64,000 nucleotides of DNA from positions 9,293 through 73,292 of the forward strand of contig CDMY01000781.1 of assembly GCA_001179505.1 (NCBI GenBank), in the 5' to 3' direction. Positions 12,000 through 26,469 of the stretch are shown here, piece after piece. The position numbers and the translations under genes are program-made. Source of the stretch: Vitrella brassicaformis. Its lineage: Eukaryota > Sar > Vitrellaceae. The number at the start of each line of letters is the position of its first letter. The first letter of the stretch is position 1. The notes beneath the pieces were generated by a model. The model was not told the DNA's origin, did no database searches, and saw nothing but the letters and a program-made list of their open reading frames with translations.

Positions 12000-14900
12000 T
12001 AGACACCTCGTAGATGAAGAGGATGGTGACTCGTGCCTTGGTGACCCCGATGGATCGGAGGATGGCCATCTCCTTGGTCTGCTCGAAAATGTTCGCGGCC
12101 ATGGACGACACCAGGCTGAAGAAACACAGCACCATCACCACCACAGCCGCCGCGGCAAAGACCACATCCATGATGCCACGAGACTGAACCAACCAAGCCA
12201 CACATGAACACCAACAAGAATGAGAAAGAGATGTGATGTCGTTCTTTCCCTCCGCCCGTCGCACCTCATTGACGCTGTTTTCGATGTCGCGGTAGTCGGA
12301 CACGGTGCTGTAGTCCGACAGGTCGCTGACGATGGCGTCAAGCGTCCGCCCATCCACATCCACCCGCCCCCTCTTGTCGCGCCGCAGATCCACCAGCACC
12401 CTCTCGATGCCCAGCTGCCGTACCGACCGTGGCCCGCCCGCCTGCTCAGCCAGCCGCAGAAAGGTCGGGTACGACACCAGCAGATTCTGGAAGTCCAGCT
12501 GGTCAGGGAACTTGGAGAAATAGAAGGCCGGAGCCGACTCGACAAAGGCAGCGGGCTGGATCCTCGCAAGGAGGTTGTGGCCCTTCTTCTTGCCCGGCTG
12601 GAGCAGGTTGCCAGGCACGGTGAGGCCCCCGACTGCCGACGTGGAGACGGACTTATCGACGGTGTCGCCGCTGATGGTGACGAGGAAGGACTGCTTGTTT
12701 GGCAGGTGGGGGTCCTGCAGCTGGAATTTGTCTTTGAAGATCGCACCCATCAGGCCGCTCGACGAACCGCGCACCGTGTAGAGGTACTCGGTCAGGGAGA
12801 GGCCCGACGGCCGGCCGCCGTCGATCCGCTCAGACACTCGCAGGAACTGCGAGCCGGTGGTGTCGAATACGTTGGGTGAGACGGCCGTGATGGTGCTGTA
12901 CTGGACGTGCAGATGGCCGATGTTCTCGATGGTGACGAGATCAAAGGCCACCTTCTCGCCCTGCAGCTGCTTGGTGCCCAGCGACTGGTCCAGGGAGGTG
13001 GACACACTCGCGTATGAGTGGATGGGCGGCCTGCTGCCCCGCATAAACTGCTGGAGAATGCCCTCTAGCTTCCTGTAGTTGCTCTCGACGTCCACCGCCA
13101 GCTCGGTGCCCTTCTGCTTGAGCGCGTCCATCTTGCTGGTCTCCAGCTCCATGGTGTACGACACCATCAAAAAGATGATGAAGGCAAGGGCCACGGCGTA
13201 CATGATGGTCGTCTTGCGGTTGCGCAGCCGATGGGCCACGAGGTTGTTGAGGACCATGCGCTTGACGGCGGTGGTCTCCCACCAGAGGAAGATGAACACC
13301 ACTGCCCGCTCGACGAGCTGCTCGAGGTTAAGGCTGAGCACCACGAAGCCGAATAGCATGCCCATGAGGACGGCGAAGAAGATGTTCGTGAACAGGGCGA
13401 TGTTGAACGAGATCAGTGCGAGCGGCACCTGCCGGACACACGCACAGAGAGGGCATTGCAGGGTCACTTGCTCGCTTCATGTCTGGTCTGGTGTGATCGT
13501 CGTGCGTTGTGTGGTCTTGTCTTGTGCTGACACACCAGGTAGTAGATGCAGAAGCCAAACACCGCCAGCAGCAGGCCCACCAACACCCCCGTCCAATTGA
13601 CGCGTGTGGCGGTCCGCTCCAGCTGCACGGCCACCACTTTGGTCTTAGATCGGTGGACGTCCAATGCCTCGTGGATGTTGAGCTGGAGAGCCGCCTTGAT
13701 GGGCAGGAAGGACGCCACGACTGGGATGAGGATGCCTAGCGTGCACGAGTACACAATCGACCGCCACGAGAGGGCAGAGCTCACGGGTATCCTCGTCAGC
13801 CGATAGAACATCCGTGCCACCAGCGCGTTGCCGCCCACCGCCGCCAGGAGCCCAAAGACAAGGGCCGGGAGGACGTACGAGAGCGCCTGGATGAGGATGA
13901 GCTCCACCAGCCCTCTCCTGTTGAGTCCGATCATGCGGAGAATTCCCAGCTGGAAGGTCTTGGTCTCCACCGAGATGAGCAGCAGGGAGTAGACCAGCAC
14001 GATCGACAGCACGAACAGGATGAACACAATCAGGTTGAGCACCAGGCCCACAAAGAGCCCCCCGAACCGATACGCCGCCAGCGCCTTGAGCGTCTGCGGC
14101 ACACAGATGACGGCGTCCCACGACAGGAGTGTCCTCACGTCCGCGGCGTATTCGGTCACGTCCACTTGCACAGAGTCGAAATTGGACCTCAGGTAGTTGC
14201 TGATGCGATTCTCAGCATAATTAACCACCACCGATGTGGCGAACTCGGCCACAGACCGACCGGCGACCTGTTGTGGGATTGCCGTCGAGTTGTCCAGCCA
14301 TGGGTCGAGGCTCTGCGCCAGGAGGGTGTGGAAGGTCTCCAGCTCCATGAACACCACCTTGTTGGCCTCGCTCTCAGGCACCTTCCCCGCCGCCCCGCGA
14401 GGGAAGCGGCTCGCAAAGACCACCGGCATGCGCACCTGCGAGTACTCGGCAGCCATGTCGAGCGTGCGATTCGACACAGAGGGCATCTGGGCGGCATACG
14501 ACACCAGCAGATCGGCCGCATAAAAGGCGATGATGAACTCTTGGCCGGATGTCAGCCGCAGCTTGCCTGCCATGGCTGGTGCGAGGACGGCCGTGGCGGG
14601 GTCGAGCTTGTCGAAGGGCCAGTCGCGGCCGAGGCCCATCTTCCTCTCCTGGTTCGTGTCGATGAGCACCAGCTGCACGCCCAGCTCGTAGGCCCCGCAC
14701 ACCCGTCCCAGCACCGCCGTATGGATCGACGACCGGTTCACGCGGCACATGCTGTAGGCATTGACGCCCTCCAAGCGCACTCGGGGAGAGGAGGCCGCGA
14801 ACCGCTTGGCAGGGTCCTGCATGAGGATGCTCCGAGCTACCGTATAGTTGATGAAGGGCGGCGAGCGGTCAACTGCGCGGAAGTAGACGGGTAGACTGGG

Positions 14901-15292
14901 TGAGCCGCGGCCGTAGACCTCGACGTCAATCTGGCCGCCCTCTCCCTCGGCACGTCGCAAGAAGATGGCTGGGGCCACCTCCGTGACGGTGGACACGATG
15001 GCCGACGCCGCGACCACGAGCAGACACGAGAGGAATCCCAGCAGGAAGGCGCACTTTCGCCGCCGGATCTCCGACAAGGCGCTGCGGACGAAGAACCTGA
15101 AACGGACCGACAGTCAGACAGACAGGCGGAAGTGACAGATGAGTGCCTGGCTGTGACTCCATTTGTTATGTTGGTTGCTTACGTGAATCTCTTCCACCCT
15201 CTGACTCCTGTGGGTCTGCTGCTGGCCTCACCCGCGTCACCCTCATCGCCATCGCCGGCATCAGGCCGCGACCTGGGACAGCACGGTGGCAT
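11675..15292 (-). CDS. FtsX/MacB-like permease, duplicated FtsX domains
   Basis: Exons 15292-15183, 15096-13536, 13428-12265, 12183-12007, 11914-11675; 1083 residues in phase. After a short acidic N terminus comes RSALSEIRRRKCAFLLGFLSC with the first transmembrane helix, a large non-cytoplasmic domain of about 300 residues, then three helices (IVFILFVLSIVLVYSLLL; SYVLPALVFGLLAAVGG; a third near 480). The second half repeats the plan: NNLVAHRLRNRKTTIMYAVA, a second large domain, and a C-terminal trio with ILRSIGVTKARVTILFIYE, the cytoplasmic motif typical of FtsX-family permeases. ABC-type permeases of this class work with a separate ATPase; no ATPase is encoded here or next door. The substrate (lipid or lipoprotein-like cargo is common in the family) cannot be told. 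Confidence 0.82.
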
Positions 15293-15608
15293 TCAACTGG
15301 CACACAGACCAGACGTCAGGCAAGGGTCTTTTGTCGAAGTGGATGAGTGGATGGATCCACTACTTGCGGGTGAATGGCGAATCGCATGAATGGTAAAGCC
15401 CGACAGATGCACCCCGTGGAAAATTTGCGAGCTCCCCCTCTCCACGCTAAGCTCGCAGCTGTCTCGGAGCGCCAACATCGCGCCTACCTTCCCGGCTGAC
15501 TCACTGCCCCCGCCATTGTCGATATACCACCGTCATCACTGATCTCGCCTCATCTCGCAAGGCTCTCACTCACTCATTGCTTGTGCTCTTTGCGGCCTCC
15601 GCATCGTC
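15293..15608. other. Divergent intergenic region, probable bidirectional promoter
   Basis: The stretch separates the permease and the ATP/ADP translocase, which face away from each other. Its only clear content is the inverted element pair listed separately. Confidence 0.5.
15427..15458. promoter_or_regulatory. Inverted TGCGAGCT ... AGCTCGCA pair
   Basis: Two copies in opposite orientation with a 16-bp spacer, 135 bp and 150 bp from the flanking start codons. Same element as at 7248. Confidence 0.5.
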
Positions 15609-18306
15609 ATGATCATCATGGCAAGACAGCCGGCAGCCGTCTTGTTGATCGTGCTGGAGATCTTGGGAGGGGCATGGATATGCGCGGCGCATTCTGTCCC
15701 ACCGCTGAAGGCGACACGCACGCTGCCTGTCGTGAGGCCTCTCGCGCCCTCAGCCGACGAGGCATTCATCGGCAGCGTCGTGGGAGCTACCAGGAGGCGA
15801 TGGGAGCAGGCCGCATCCAAGATCAGGCAGCGACCACCAACCTCAGCCATCCCTGCGACCGGGCCTGCGGTGCCTCCCACACTGGGAGCTGTGTCGCTGG
15901 ACACGAGCGCTCACCTGGAGAAGAGCCATAAACCCCTGTGGTCAGCGGATGGTTGAGGTGGTCGTGAGTGAGTGAGTACGCGTGTGTGCTTCAGGAAGCG
16001 GTTTGTTCCTTCTGAGCGGACGCTCAAGAAGATCCTCCCGCTCGGCGCCATGTTTTTCCTCATCCTCTTTAACTACACCATACTCAGGGGTGAGCAAAAG
16101 AGGCATGGGCCCCGGCTTGGCCTGTTGGCAGGAAGGAAGCACGCATCTCTCTCTCTGTGTGTGTGTGTGTGTGTTGATGTCCGGACCGGATGTGCAGACA
16201 CGAAGGATGTGTTGGTAGTGACGTCGACCGGTGCGGAGATCATCCCCTTCCTCAAGACCTACGTCAACCTCCCCGCAGCCATCGCATACACCATACTGTT
16301 CTCGAAAATGTCCAACATGTTCAGCAGGTCAACCAACACAACAAAGCCACCGAATCATGGCAATGGCAACACGGCCATTGATCTCTCTCTGTGTGTGTGT
16401 GTGTGTGTGTTCAGGGAGCAGCTGTTTTACGTCAACGTTTTCCCCTTCCTGGCGTTCTTTTTGTCGTTCGCCTTCATCATCTACCCCCACAGAGCCCTCC
16501 TGCACCCCGTCGGAGCCGTATCAGCACTCTCTGCTGCTCTGCCTGCCGGGTAGGACACACACACAGACACCACCACAGCCACCCAGCAATGAAGCCGACA
16601 CACGTGTAAGTTGTGTGTGTTCCCTCCCAGTTTGGCTGCTCGTCTCGCAGCACCGCTGGGCATCATCAAGAACTGGTCCTTTGCCGTGTTCTACACGATG
16701 GCCGAGCTGTGGGGCTCGGTGGTGGTGTCGCTGCTGTTTTGGGGGTTTGCCAACGAAGTGACCAGCGTGAATGAGGCCAAGCGGTACTACCCCCTCTTCT
16801 CGCTCATGGCCAACGTCGCACTCATCTTCTCGGGACAATACGTCAGGTACACTACACACACTGACTGCCACAGACACACGAGGCAGACAGAAAGACTCTC
16901 TGTTCACGCCGTTGTTTGGTCAGGTATGTGTCTCGTCTGCGTGCGAATCTGCCGCTGGGCGTGGACGGCTGGACGGTCAGCCTGCGGTACCTGATGAGTG
17001 CAATCGCCGTGTGCGGGACGGCCATCACGGGCATCTTCTACTGGATGCAACGGTTCGTGATCCCCAACCCCAACCTGGTGGACGCCACGGTGCAGAAGAA
17101 GACCAAGCAGAAGACCTCCATGGGGATCCGCGAGAGCATCAAGTACCTCGCCAGCTCGCCCTACATCCGGGACCTGGCGCTGCTGGTCATCTGCTACGGC
17201 ATGAGCATCAACATGGTGGAGGTCTCCTGGAAGGCGCGACTGAGGCAGGCCTACCCCGACCCCAATGCCTACTCCTCCTTCATGGGGGCCTTCTCCACTG
17301 CAACCGGGTGGGGTGGGATGGGGGACACACATCAGCCAGTGAATCGATGTCTCCCTTTTTGTCTCAATGCGCTCATGTCATGTGTGTCTTGCTTGCGTGT
17401 GTGTCAGGTCTGTGACATTGCTGATGCTCTTGGTGAGCCAGGTGGTGCTGAATCGGTTCGGCTGGACGACGGGCGCCCTCATCCCGCCAGCGGTGCTGCT
17501 GGTGACGGGCCTGGGGTTCTTCTCTCTCCTGCTCTTCCAGCCACAGCTCACACCGATCCTCAGCAAACTAGGCGGACTCTCACCTCTGCACCTTGCCGTC
17601 ATGGTAAGCATGCGCTTGCGGCCATGAGTGCCATGTCGTCATTGTGCTGTTTGTTTGGTGTCTGGCAGATCGGTGCGCTGCAGAACATCTTGTCGAAGGG
17701 CGCCAAGTACAGTCTGTTCGACCCCTGTAAGGAAATGGCTTACATCCCTCTCGACGCCGAGCAGAAGTCAAAGGGCAAGGCCGCCATCGACGTCATCGGA
17801 AACCCACTCGGCAAATCAGGTACCTACACAGACACACACACACAGACACACGCACACCCCCCCCGCACCCAAACAGCCAGCCGAGTACACCCACCCGTTC
17901 CCACTCATTGCTCTCCTTTTCTTCGTCAGGCGGCGCGTTTGTGCAGCAGCTGCTGATTTTCGCCTTCGGGTCGCTGGCTGCGTCCACGCCCTACCTGGCC
18001 ATGATCCTTTTCGGCACCATCACCATATGGATGCAGGCCGCCCAGCGTCTCGGCCACCAGTTTGAGGACAAGATGCACCTGCAAAACGAGGAGATCACCG
18101 ACGAGGAGGAAGAGATGGACAAGAACGACATGTCACCGTCTTCGTCACCGTCGGCGGCGTCGACTGTGTCGAGTGTGTCGAGTGCGGGCGAGGCCGGCAT
18201 GGCACGGTCGATGGCCAAGGTGGATGTCTACATGGACGAGGACGACATCGACGATGACGTGTCGGAGCAGAGAGACATGGACATGCCGCTGCAGCGGTCG
18301 TCGTGA
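15609..18306 (+). CDS. Plastid-type ATP/ADP translocase (TLC/NTT family)
   Basis: Exons 15609-15937, 15995-16089, 16198-16327, 16415-16549, 16631-16846, 16924-17307, 17408-17603, 17669-17819, 17930-18306; 670 residues, all in phase. The N terminus is a signal-peptide core (AAVLLIVLEILGGAWICAA) followed by an S/T/R/P-rich transit-like stretch. The carrier starts at RTLKKILPLGAMFFLILFNYT and contains the family hallmarks LRDTKDVLVVTS, GAEIIPFLKTYVNLP, FAVFYTMAELWGSVV, FWGFANEVTS, EAKRYYPLF and SKGAKYSLFDPCKEMAYIPLD, with GKSGGAFVQQ near the end. These transporters exchange ATP for ADP (plus Pi) across the inner plastid envelope. An acidic, Ser-rich, DDDDI-containing tail of about 90 residues is an extension. 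Either ATG (15609 or 15618) could be the start. Confidence 0.95.
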
Positions 18307-19618
18307 GGCAGGCCGAGTGTGTGTGTGTCTGGGGGGAGTGATGTGTCCGAGAGGGGGGAAGGGGGGTGTCAAGCGCGCTTTTCTTGCAGTGCTTGACTCG
18401 CCTCATTTTTCGTGATGCTCTCCTGCGTCACACACTCGAGGGGTGGATGGATGGATGGATAGTTTGAACAGCGGGCTGCTGGCTGGCTGATCATGAGTGA
18501 GTGGCTGGTCTGGTCTGGCGTGCATGCGTGTGGCTGAGGACTACTGTCCTGTCACACTGTGTGAGTGCGGCCGTGTGGGGTGTGTGTGTGTGTGTGTGTG
18601 TACTTTGTGCGCATTGTCTCCATCCATCCACAGTTTATATATACCATTAACGATAACGATCGCTGTGTTGGGTAATGGGTAATGGGTGGCGGGCGGTGGG
18701 ATGGGGTGCTGTGGCAGGGAGCATGTACAGGGGGCGGGGCAGGTGTCTGTTGGCCTTGCAGAGGCCAACACAAGACAGACAGCCTCACAGAGAGAGAGGA
18801 GAGACGAGGGAGGGCGTGTCGAGTGGGTGGTGGTGGTGGGGGTGGTGGGGGTGTCAACATATGTATTTTTTGGGGTGGTTTTTTCGATTTCAATCAATGG
18901 TGGGTGTGTCGATGACGAGGGAGGGAGCTAGGTAGGTAGCTGAGTGAGTGGATGAGGGAGGACACGTGCAGACGAGAAGGGAAGGGACCAACGCATGTGT
19001 GTGTGAGTGGTGAAGGTTGACGTCATCTGCACAAGACGGCGCGTGTTCCATTTATCCATCCATCCATCCATCCATGCAGGAGCAGCCAATACATATTCAC
19101 ACAGCGCATGATGGATGCATCCAAATAAAACGTCACGTGAACATGTCCGCCACACACCACACCCCTCCCCTCCCCGGTCACCAAACCACCCAAAAGTGCT
19201 TTGTACAACTGCTGTCCGTACGTATGTGTGTGTGGGCTTTGGGCTATGTGATGTGCGCCCCACACTGCTGTGCAGTGGGTATGTGCGCGGGTCGGACCTC
19301 TCATGGACATGGATGCCATGCAGCCGCAAGAAAACGATATAGCACACACATACAAGCCACCAACACACGCGCACACACCACACACATCGCCCACACACGT
19401 CACTGCAAAACCTCAAAAAGGCGGGAAAGAGCCGCCCCCACCCCTCCATCCCCCCCTCCCTCCCTCTCCTGCGACACAAGCACACAGCCGTGCAAGCGGC
19501 AATCAATCGGTTGGTATCCACACAGGTGAGGCAGCCGAGTCAGTCAGTCAGTCAGTCAGTGAGTATGCGTGTGTCTAGGTGAGCGGGCTAAGGTACTCGT
19601 TCATCCGACCATTGTCCA
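18307..19618. repeat. Convergent intergenic repeats
   Basis: A 1.3-kb stretch between two 3' ends. It has GT/GGAT repeats near 18440-18460, (TG)n near 18577-18600, a G-rich TGGTGGTGG tract near 18825-18852, CATC repeats near 19050-19073 and AC-rich runs near 19340-19400. No gene is supported. Confidence 0.65.
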
Positions 19619-21496
19619 TCAGAACTCCGCGTTGAGGTCGAATTTCTGCATCTCCATGCCGGCCATGACGCCGGCCTTCTGGTACTCGCCAACGCGCTTC
19701 TCGAAGAAGTTGGTCTTGCCCTGACACCAGACACACCACGACAACACACACATACATCCACACACACGTATGTGTGGTGTGTGGTGTGTGTGTGTGTGTG
19801 TTTGTGCCTGGAGTGAGATGAGTTCCATCCAGTCGAATGGGTTGGTGACGTTGAAGAGCTTGGCGTACCCCAAGGCCACCAGCAGACGGTCGGCCACAAA
19901 CTTGATGTACTGAACCATCAACTCTACAACACAATACACACACACACACACACACATGGATGGATGGATGGATGGAGAGATGCGACGCACCAGTCAGTCG
20001 AGGAGCGAAAAGTGTGCGTCTCTGTGGTACGGTGTGCGCACCTGAGTTCATTCCGATGAGTGACACTGGGATGGAGTCGCAGATGAAGGTCTTCTCAACC
20101 TCAACCGCACTCGCGATGATCTCGTGAACGAACTATCACACACACACACGTCCACCACAGATGAGATGGGCTCTTCCGTGTTGTAAGTGGTGGTGGTGGA
20201 CACCCACCCACCCACCTCCTGGGGCAACTTGTGCTTGAGTTTCGAGTACAGCAGGCAGCCGAAGTCCTGCACACACACACATGCGACGACCGATGCCCAT
20301 CCACTGTCTGAACATATAGGCGTGTCGGTGGGTGTGACTCACCGCGTGGAGGCCCTCGTCTCTGCTGATGAGCTCGTTGCTGAACGTCAAACCGGGATTC
20401 AGGCCTCGCTTCTTCAACCTGATACATATTGCAACCATGATGGTCACGCATAAAGGATGCCGCTCATGCCGTCCGTCACTCTTCGGCATACCGACCAGTA
20501 GATGGCGCAGAAGCTGCCCGAGAAGAGGATGCCCTCGACGGCGGCGTACGCGACGAGCCGCTCGTGGAATGACCGGTCCTTGTCCATCCACTTGACGGCC
20601 CACTCGGCCTTGACCCGCACCGCGTCCACCGTCTGGATGGCGTGGAACAACTTGTCCTTCTCGCCCGAGTCCTGTGGCAGGCACCACCACACACAACACA
20701 CACACGCGCGTGTGTGGGAGGGTGGGGGCTGGGGCCCGAGAGGGTAAGTGTGTGAGTGAGTGACCTTGATGTACTCGTCGATCATGACCGAGTAGGTCTC
20801 CGAGTGGATGTTCTCCATGGCGATCTGGAAGCCGTAGAAGGCGCGGGCCTCAGGCACCTGCACCTCCTGCAGAAACAACGCCGCCAAATTCTCCAACACT
20901 ATGCCGTCACTGACAAACGATTTGCCACACACAGACAAGGCACACAGGCGAACCGGATGGGTGCGGTGTGTGTTGGGGGTGCGGTGTGGCTTGGATGGGT
21001 GAGGTGCGTGTGTACCGTACCTTGCTGCGAAGAACGCGAGGACGTATTTGATGAAGTGCTGCTCGTTCTCGCTCAGCGACGCCCAGTCAGACATGTCCTG
21101 ATACACACACACACACGCACCATAACAAACCGAGATCCATCCATCCATTAGCCACACGTGACGTTGACCTGTTGTATCTGTCTGTGTCGGCATCTGTGTC
21201 TGTGTGGTACCTGTGCGAGGTCGATTTCCTCAGTGGTCCAGAAGGACGCCTTGGCCTTCTTATAGAACTCCCAGATGTCCGCGTGCACCACCGGGAAGAT
21301 GTTCTGACACACAACACACAACACACAACACACATACAGACGTGCAGGCGTCCATCCATCCATCCATCCATCCATCCATCCAGATCTGCCTCGCTGCACT
21401 CACTGCACTGGTCACCTTGCGTTCCGACACCGGGTTGAGGAGCCATTCCTCCTTCTCGTACTGCTTGAACCGCGCAGACAGCTCACTCGACGACAT
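19619..21496 (-). CDS. Ribonucleoside-diphosphate reductase small subunit (R2)
   Basis: Exons 21496-21416, 21303-21211, 21097-21021, 20909-20765, 20671-20496, 20418-20343, 20266-20216, 20132-20042, 19923-19808, 19720-19619; 335 residues. R2 carries the diiron-tyrosyl radical cofactor used to make deoxyribonucleotides in the cytosol. Visible landmarks in order: [10 protein letters not shown] (Asp ligand), [22 protein letters not shown] (Glu and His ligands and the radical Tyr), [10 protein letters not shown] (Glu ligand), SRDEGLHA (Glu and His ligands), [28 protein letters not shown] and the C-terminal LNAEF that docks to R1. All ligands are present, so it should be active. The last intron begins with GC rather than GT. 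The exon ending at 20496 uses GTCGGT rather than the nearby GTATGC, which is required for the conserved YWLKKRGL. Confidence 0.96.
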
Positions 21497-21865
21497 CCTC
21501 AGCCGCTATGCTACCAAACGCACCAACACACCTGACAACGGAGAAAGACAACCATCCCAGTAGCCATCACAGCACCAGCAAATGCGATGCGTGACGTTCA
21601 GAAATTGGGCCCAGGAGGACAGCGCCGGATGGGCGCCTTTTTTGCCCGTGCGGTGGATGCGCACCTGCTGCTCGGTGGATGCAGTTCTCCAGGCACACCG
21701 CCAAGCCACGGGCGGGGTTTCAGACTCCGACAACACGCCGGGTGCCCTCGCCGGTCTCACGCAGGACGACACGCTGGAAGGCTGGAAGAGATGGCGGCTG
21801 TACAGGCCAGCTCTCCCCAACACACACGCAAAGAGGCTCGAACAACAGCCCGATCGCTCAAAAAT

Positions 21866-21873
21866 TGCGAGCT
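21866..21873 (+). promoter_or_regulatory. TGCGAGCT element upstream of aspartate aminotransferase
   Basis: One copy 56 bp before the ATG at 21929, flanked by A-runs. It overlaps the 18-bp upstream region of the alternative ATG at 21884. Confidence 0.4.
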
Positions 21874-21928
21874 CAAAAGGACGATGTCGCTTGAGGCTGG
21901 GACAAATGCAACACGGTATATTTTCTTG

Positions 21929-24039
<2,111 letters not shown>

Positions 24040-24555
24040 AGGCGTTGCGGGCTGGGCGAGTGCAGCACCAACTAGATAGAGGGAGGTTCATAGCTAGGTA
24101 CATGGCTGTTGATATGTGTGCACCACCCTGTGTGGGCAGACAGACTGTGTGGGTGGACGTCAGTCAGTTGGCGTGGATGGATGGCCGACGGCCTTTTTCG
24201 AACGAACAGGGGCCTGCTGGAGGGGAGGGCTGCTGCCGAATGTGTAGAGGGATAGGTGGCAGGGGCGGTGGCGGTGGGGGGATCGGGCTGGCTGGCTGTA
24301 GGCTTCGCCAGCACCAGTGATTGATGGATGGAAAATCAGTCGTTCGTTCGTTTGTTTAGGTGTGTGAGTGTACTTTCTTCCCTCAGGATGATGAGAGAGC
24401 CTCTGCATCTGGTCTGCCTTTCTCGACGCTGCCGGCAATGTGTGGCCACCACCACATTGTCGCCATGGTCTCGAGAAGCATCACGAGGGAGTCAGTCGTG
24501 GCTGAAGCAAAGCAGCAGATGGTTGGGAACGATTGCGTACGTGTGAGGGATTTAT
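24040..24555. other. 3' flank of aspartate aminotransferase
   Basis: About 500 bp of 3' UTR-like and repeat sequence, with GGTGGC-type runs near 24255-24280 and a GTTC run near 24338-24355. No gene supported. Confidence 0.4.
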
Positions 24556-25437
24556 TCAAGCTAGCATACTTACATCCGTGACTGCAGTGGAGTACTCTTT
24601 TTCCTGACTCGTCTTCGCTGCGTATCCGTCAACCAACCCACCCACCTCGATGCAAAGTGCGCCCATCCAAATGACACACATTGGCGAGACATGGCAGCGC
24701 AGGTCGACGACAGGTACATACATAATATAAAATGTAGGCAGCGATCCACCAGCTGAATCGACACGATCATGCCCGCCAGCGTAGGGAACACACGCAGCGG
24801 CTGTATGCACCCGCTGAAGGAAACACACTGCTGACACACTCACACGCACAGGCATTGGTCTTTCTGCATATCTTCGCACATTCGACTCATATTACTTGTC
24901 ACGATGTAGCTGATGCCGGCAGCCGGGTGAGACAGCTCATGCTGGTAGCGCAGCAGGGCCGTGGCGATCAACTTGCGAAACGCGAAACCTGAAGAAAAAA
25001 AGACAACACACCAACCCTCGGCACATTTCGTTCCCCAGTGCATTTGCCCGTGTTGTCTCTTTACTGATGCTGAGCTGGTATCGCTGTGAGGACCTCAGCT
25101 TCTTGTAAGTCCCTCGCGCCCGCTCCACTCCAACACCTGCGACGACGCCGGCTCCCTCTGCCGAAACTTCCATCTGGCCGGCACGCCGCCCCACACCTCC
25201 ACCCCCTCAGCCACCTGTGCGCCCTCTTCAGCCCGTCTGCCAGCGCCATCGGGAGGCAGTTGCTGTCGCCATTGACCTACTGGATGTCGGGGTTGACGTC
25301 TTGGCGTTCTCGATGTTGGTCTTGTTGTCCGCCGTGAGGTGCTCATAGCCTCGGTCAAAAAAGCTGCAGTTGAAGCGAATGCATCGAATGGGCTTTCTCC
25401 GACTGCTCTGTGTCAAGACAGGCACACACAAACACAC
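24556..25437 (-). pseudogene. OTU-like cysteine protease relic
   Basis: On the minus strand a frame reads VNGDSNCLPMALADGLKRAH near 25260-25200, matching the OTU-domain start with its Asp and Cys. A second block, FRKLIATALLRYQHELSH near 24980-24920, resembles the following helix, and a third, less clear block lies near 24700-24800. Upstream the frame (FFDRGYEHLTADNKTN) is shifted by one base relative to the GDSNC frame, and a TAG stands directly before it; no intron large enough to remove both is visible. OTU proteases remove ubiquitin. Most likely a decayed copy; an active gene with unusual splicing cannot be excluded. Confidence 0.35.
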
Positions 25438-25763
25438 ACATTGTGTCTCTGTTGTGTCTCTCCCTAGTTGTCTCTCTCCCTACCGCGCCGGCGTCAACAG
25501 AGACATGATCGTGTTTCTCTCCCTTGTGGTGCTGAGAGGGGAGAATGCAGCTCATCACATATAAAGTGTAGGCAGCGATATTACCTGCATACACAAGCAG
25601 AACATTCCAGCTTATTCATGAGTGGACAGACAAGCAGCAGCAACGAACCACTCCCCCCTGGTCGTTACTGCAGATCGCAGGCAGTGTCTCTTGCGTGATT
25701 GTCCTATGATCTCGCTCACCAACTGAAAAAAGCAGATGGTTCTGCCTGCGTCTGCCTGCCTGC

Positions 25764-26465
25764 CTAACATACGCCGAAGAGCTCCTTCCTCAGCACCCAA
25801 AACATGTTCTTCGCAGCCGCCGTCTTCTTCTTCTTCTTGGCGCCTTGCGGACTCTGTCCGCGACGCCTCTCCCCCGCTGCTTCTTGGGCGACACAGATGG
25901 CGACGGGGCACCACACCTCTTTGTCGACCTGCAGCAACACCACACCGGCTGCCGCACCCGTCTTCCCACCTGCAGCTTCTTCTTGGGGGTCTTCTTGCCG
26001 GGCTTGATGGTCTTCCTGCTGGCCTTCTTCTTGCCCGTCTCCTTGGCTGGCTTCTTGGTGGGTGTCTTGTCGGGCTTGGCTGGCTTCTTGGCGGCGTCTC
26101 TCTCTTCTCGACTGAAAAAAGCGGGCGGCGTCGATCGAGTGGAGTTGCTGTCGCAGGCCGACACTCTTGGCGACCACGAGCCCCCCTGGAAGCACCGAAC
26201 GCACCTCGTGATTGCCCTCTACCTCCATGACCGCCAGATCGGGATGCCCGTCGATTGGGTTGTGCCGGTGGATGTATGTCTCCAGCACCATCATCACCCG
26301 TTGCTCTCTACATCCATTGTCACTGAGAGGGCTCCAATTGCCACATGTGCCGCCGTAGCGACGAACAGACGGCCGGTGTCGGTTTTCAGCATAAAGCCGC
26401 TGCCCTGTGGCTGCCGTAATGCTGGTTGATGTAGGTGTCGAGTTATTGGTGTCGAGCACAATCAT
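25764..26465 (-). pseudogene. Trypsin-like protease fragment fused to Lys/Ala-rich tail, probably decayed
   Basis: On the minus strand GSGFMLKTDTGRLFVATAAHV (near 26410-26345) has the GSGF strand and TAAHV catalytic-His motif of trypsin-2/HtrA-like peptidases, and HPDLAVMEV (near 26245-26220) matches the catalytic-Asp strand. The two blocks are in different frames, separated by in-frame stops near 26310 with no credible intron. Further on, after a CTTTTTTCAG acceptor-like site, comes a histone-H1-like basic tract (AAKKPAKPDKTPTKKPAKE). No catalytic Ser motif (GxSGG) is seen. I read this as a relic, perhaps of the same element as the OTU-like piece next to it. Confidence 0.35.
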
Positions 26466-26469
26466 CTGG

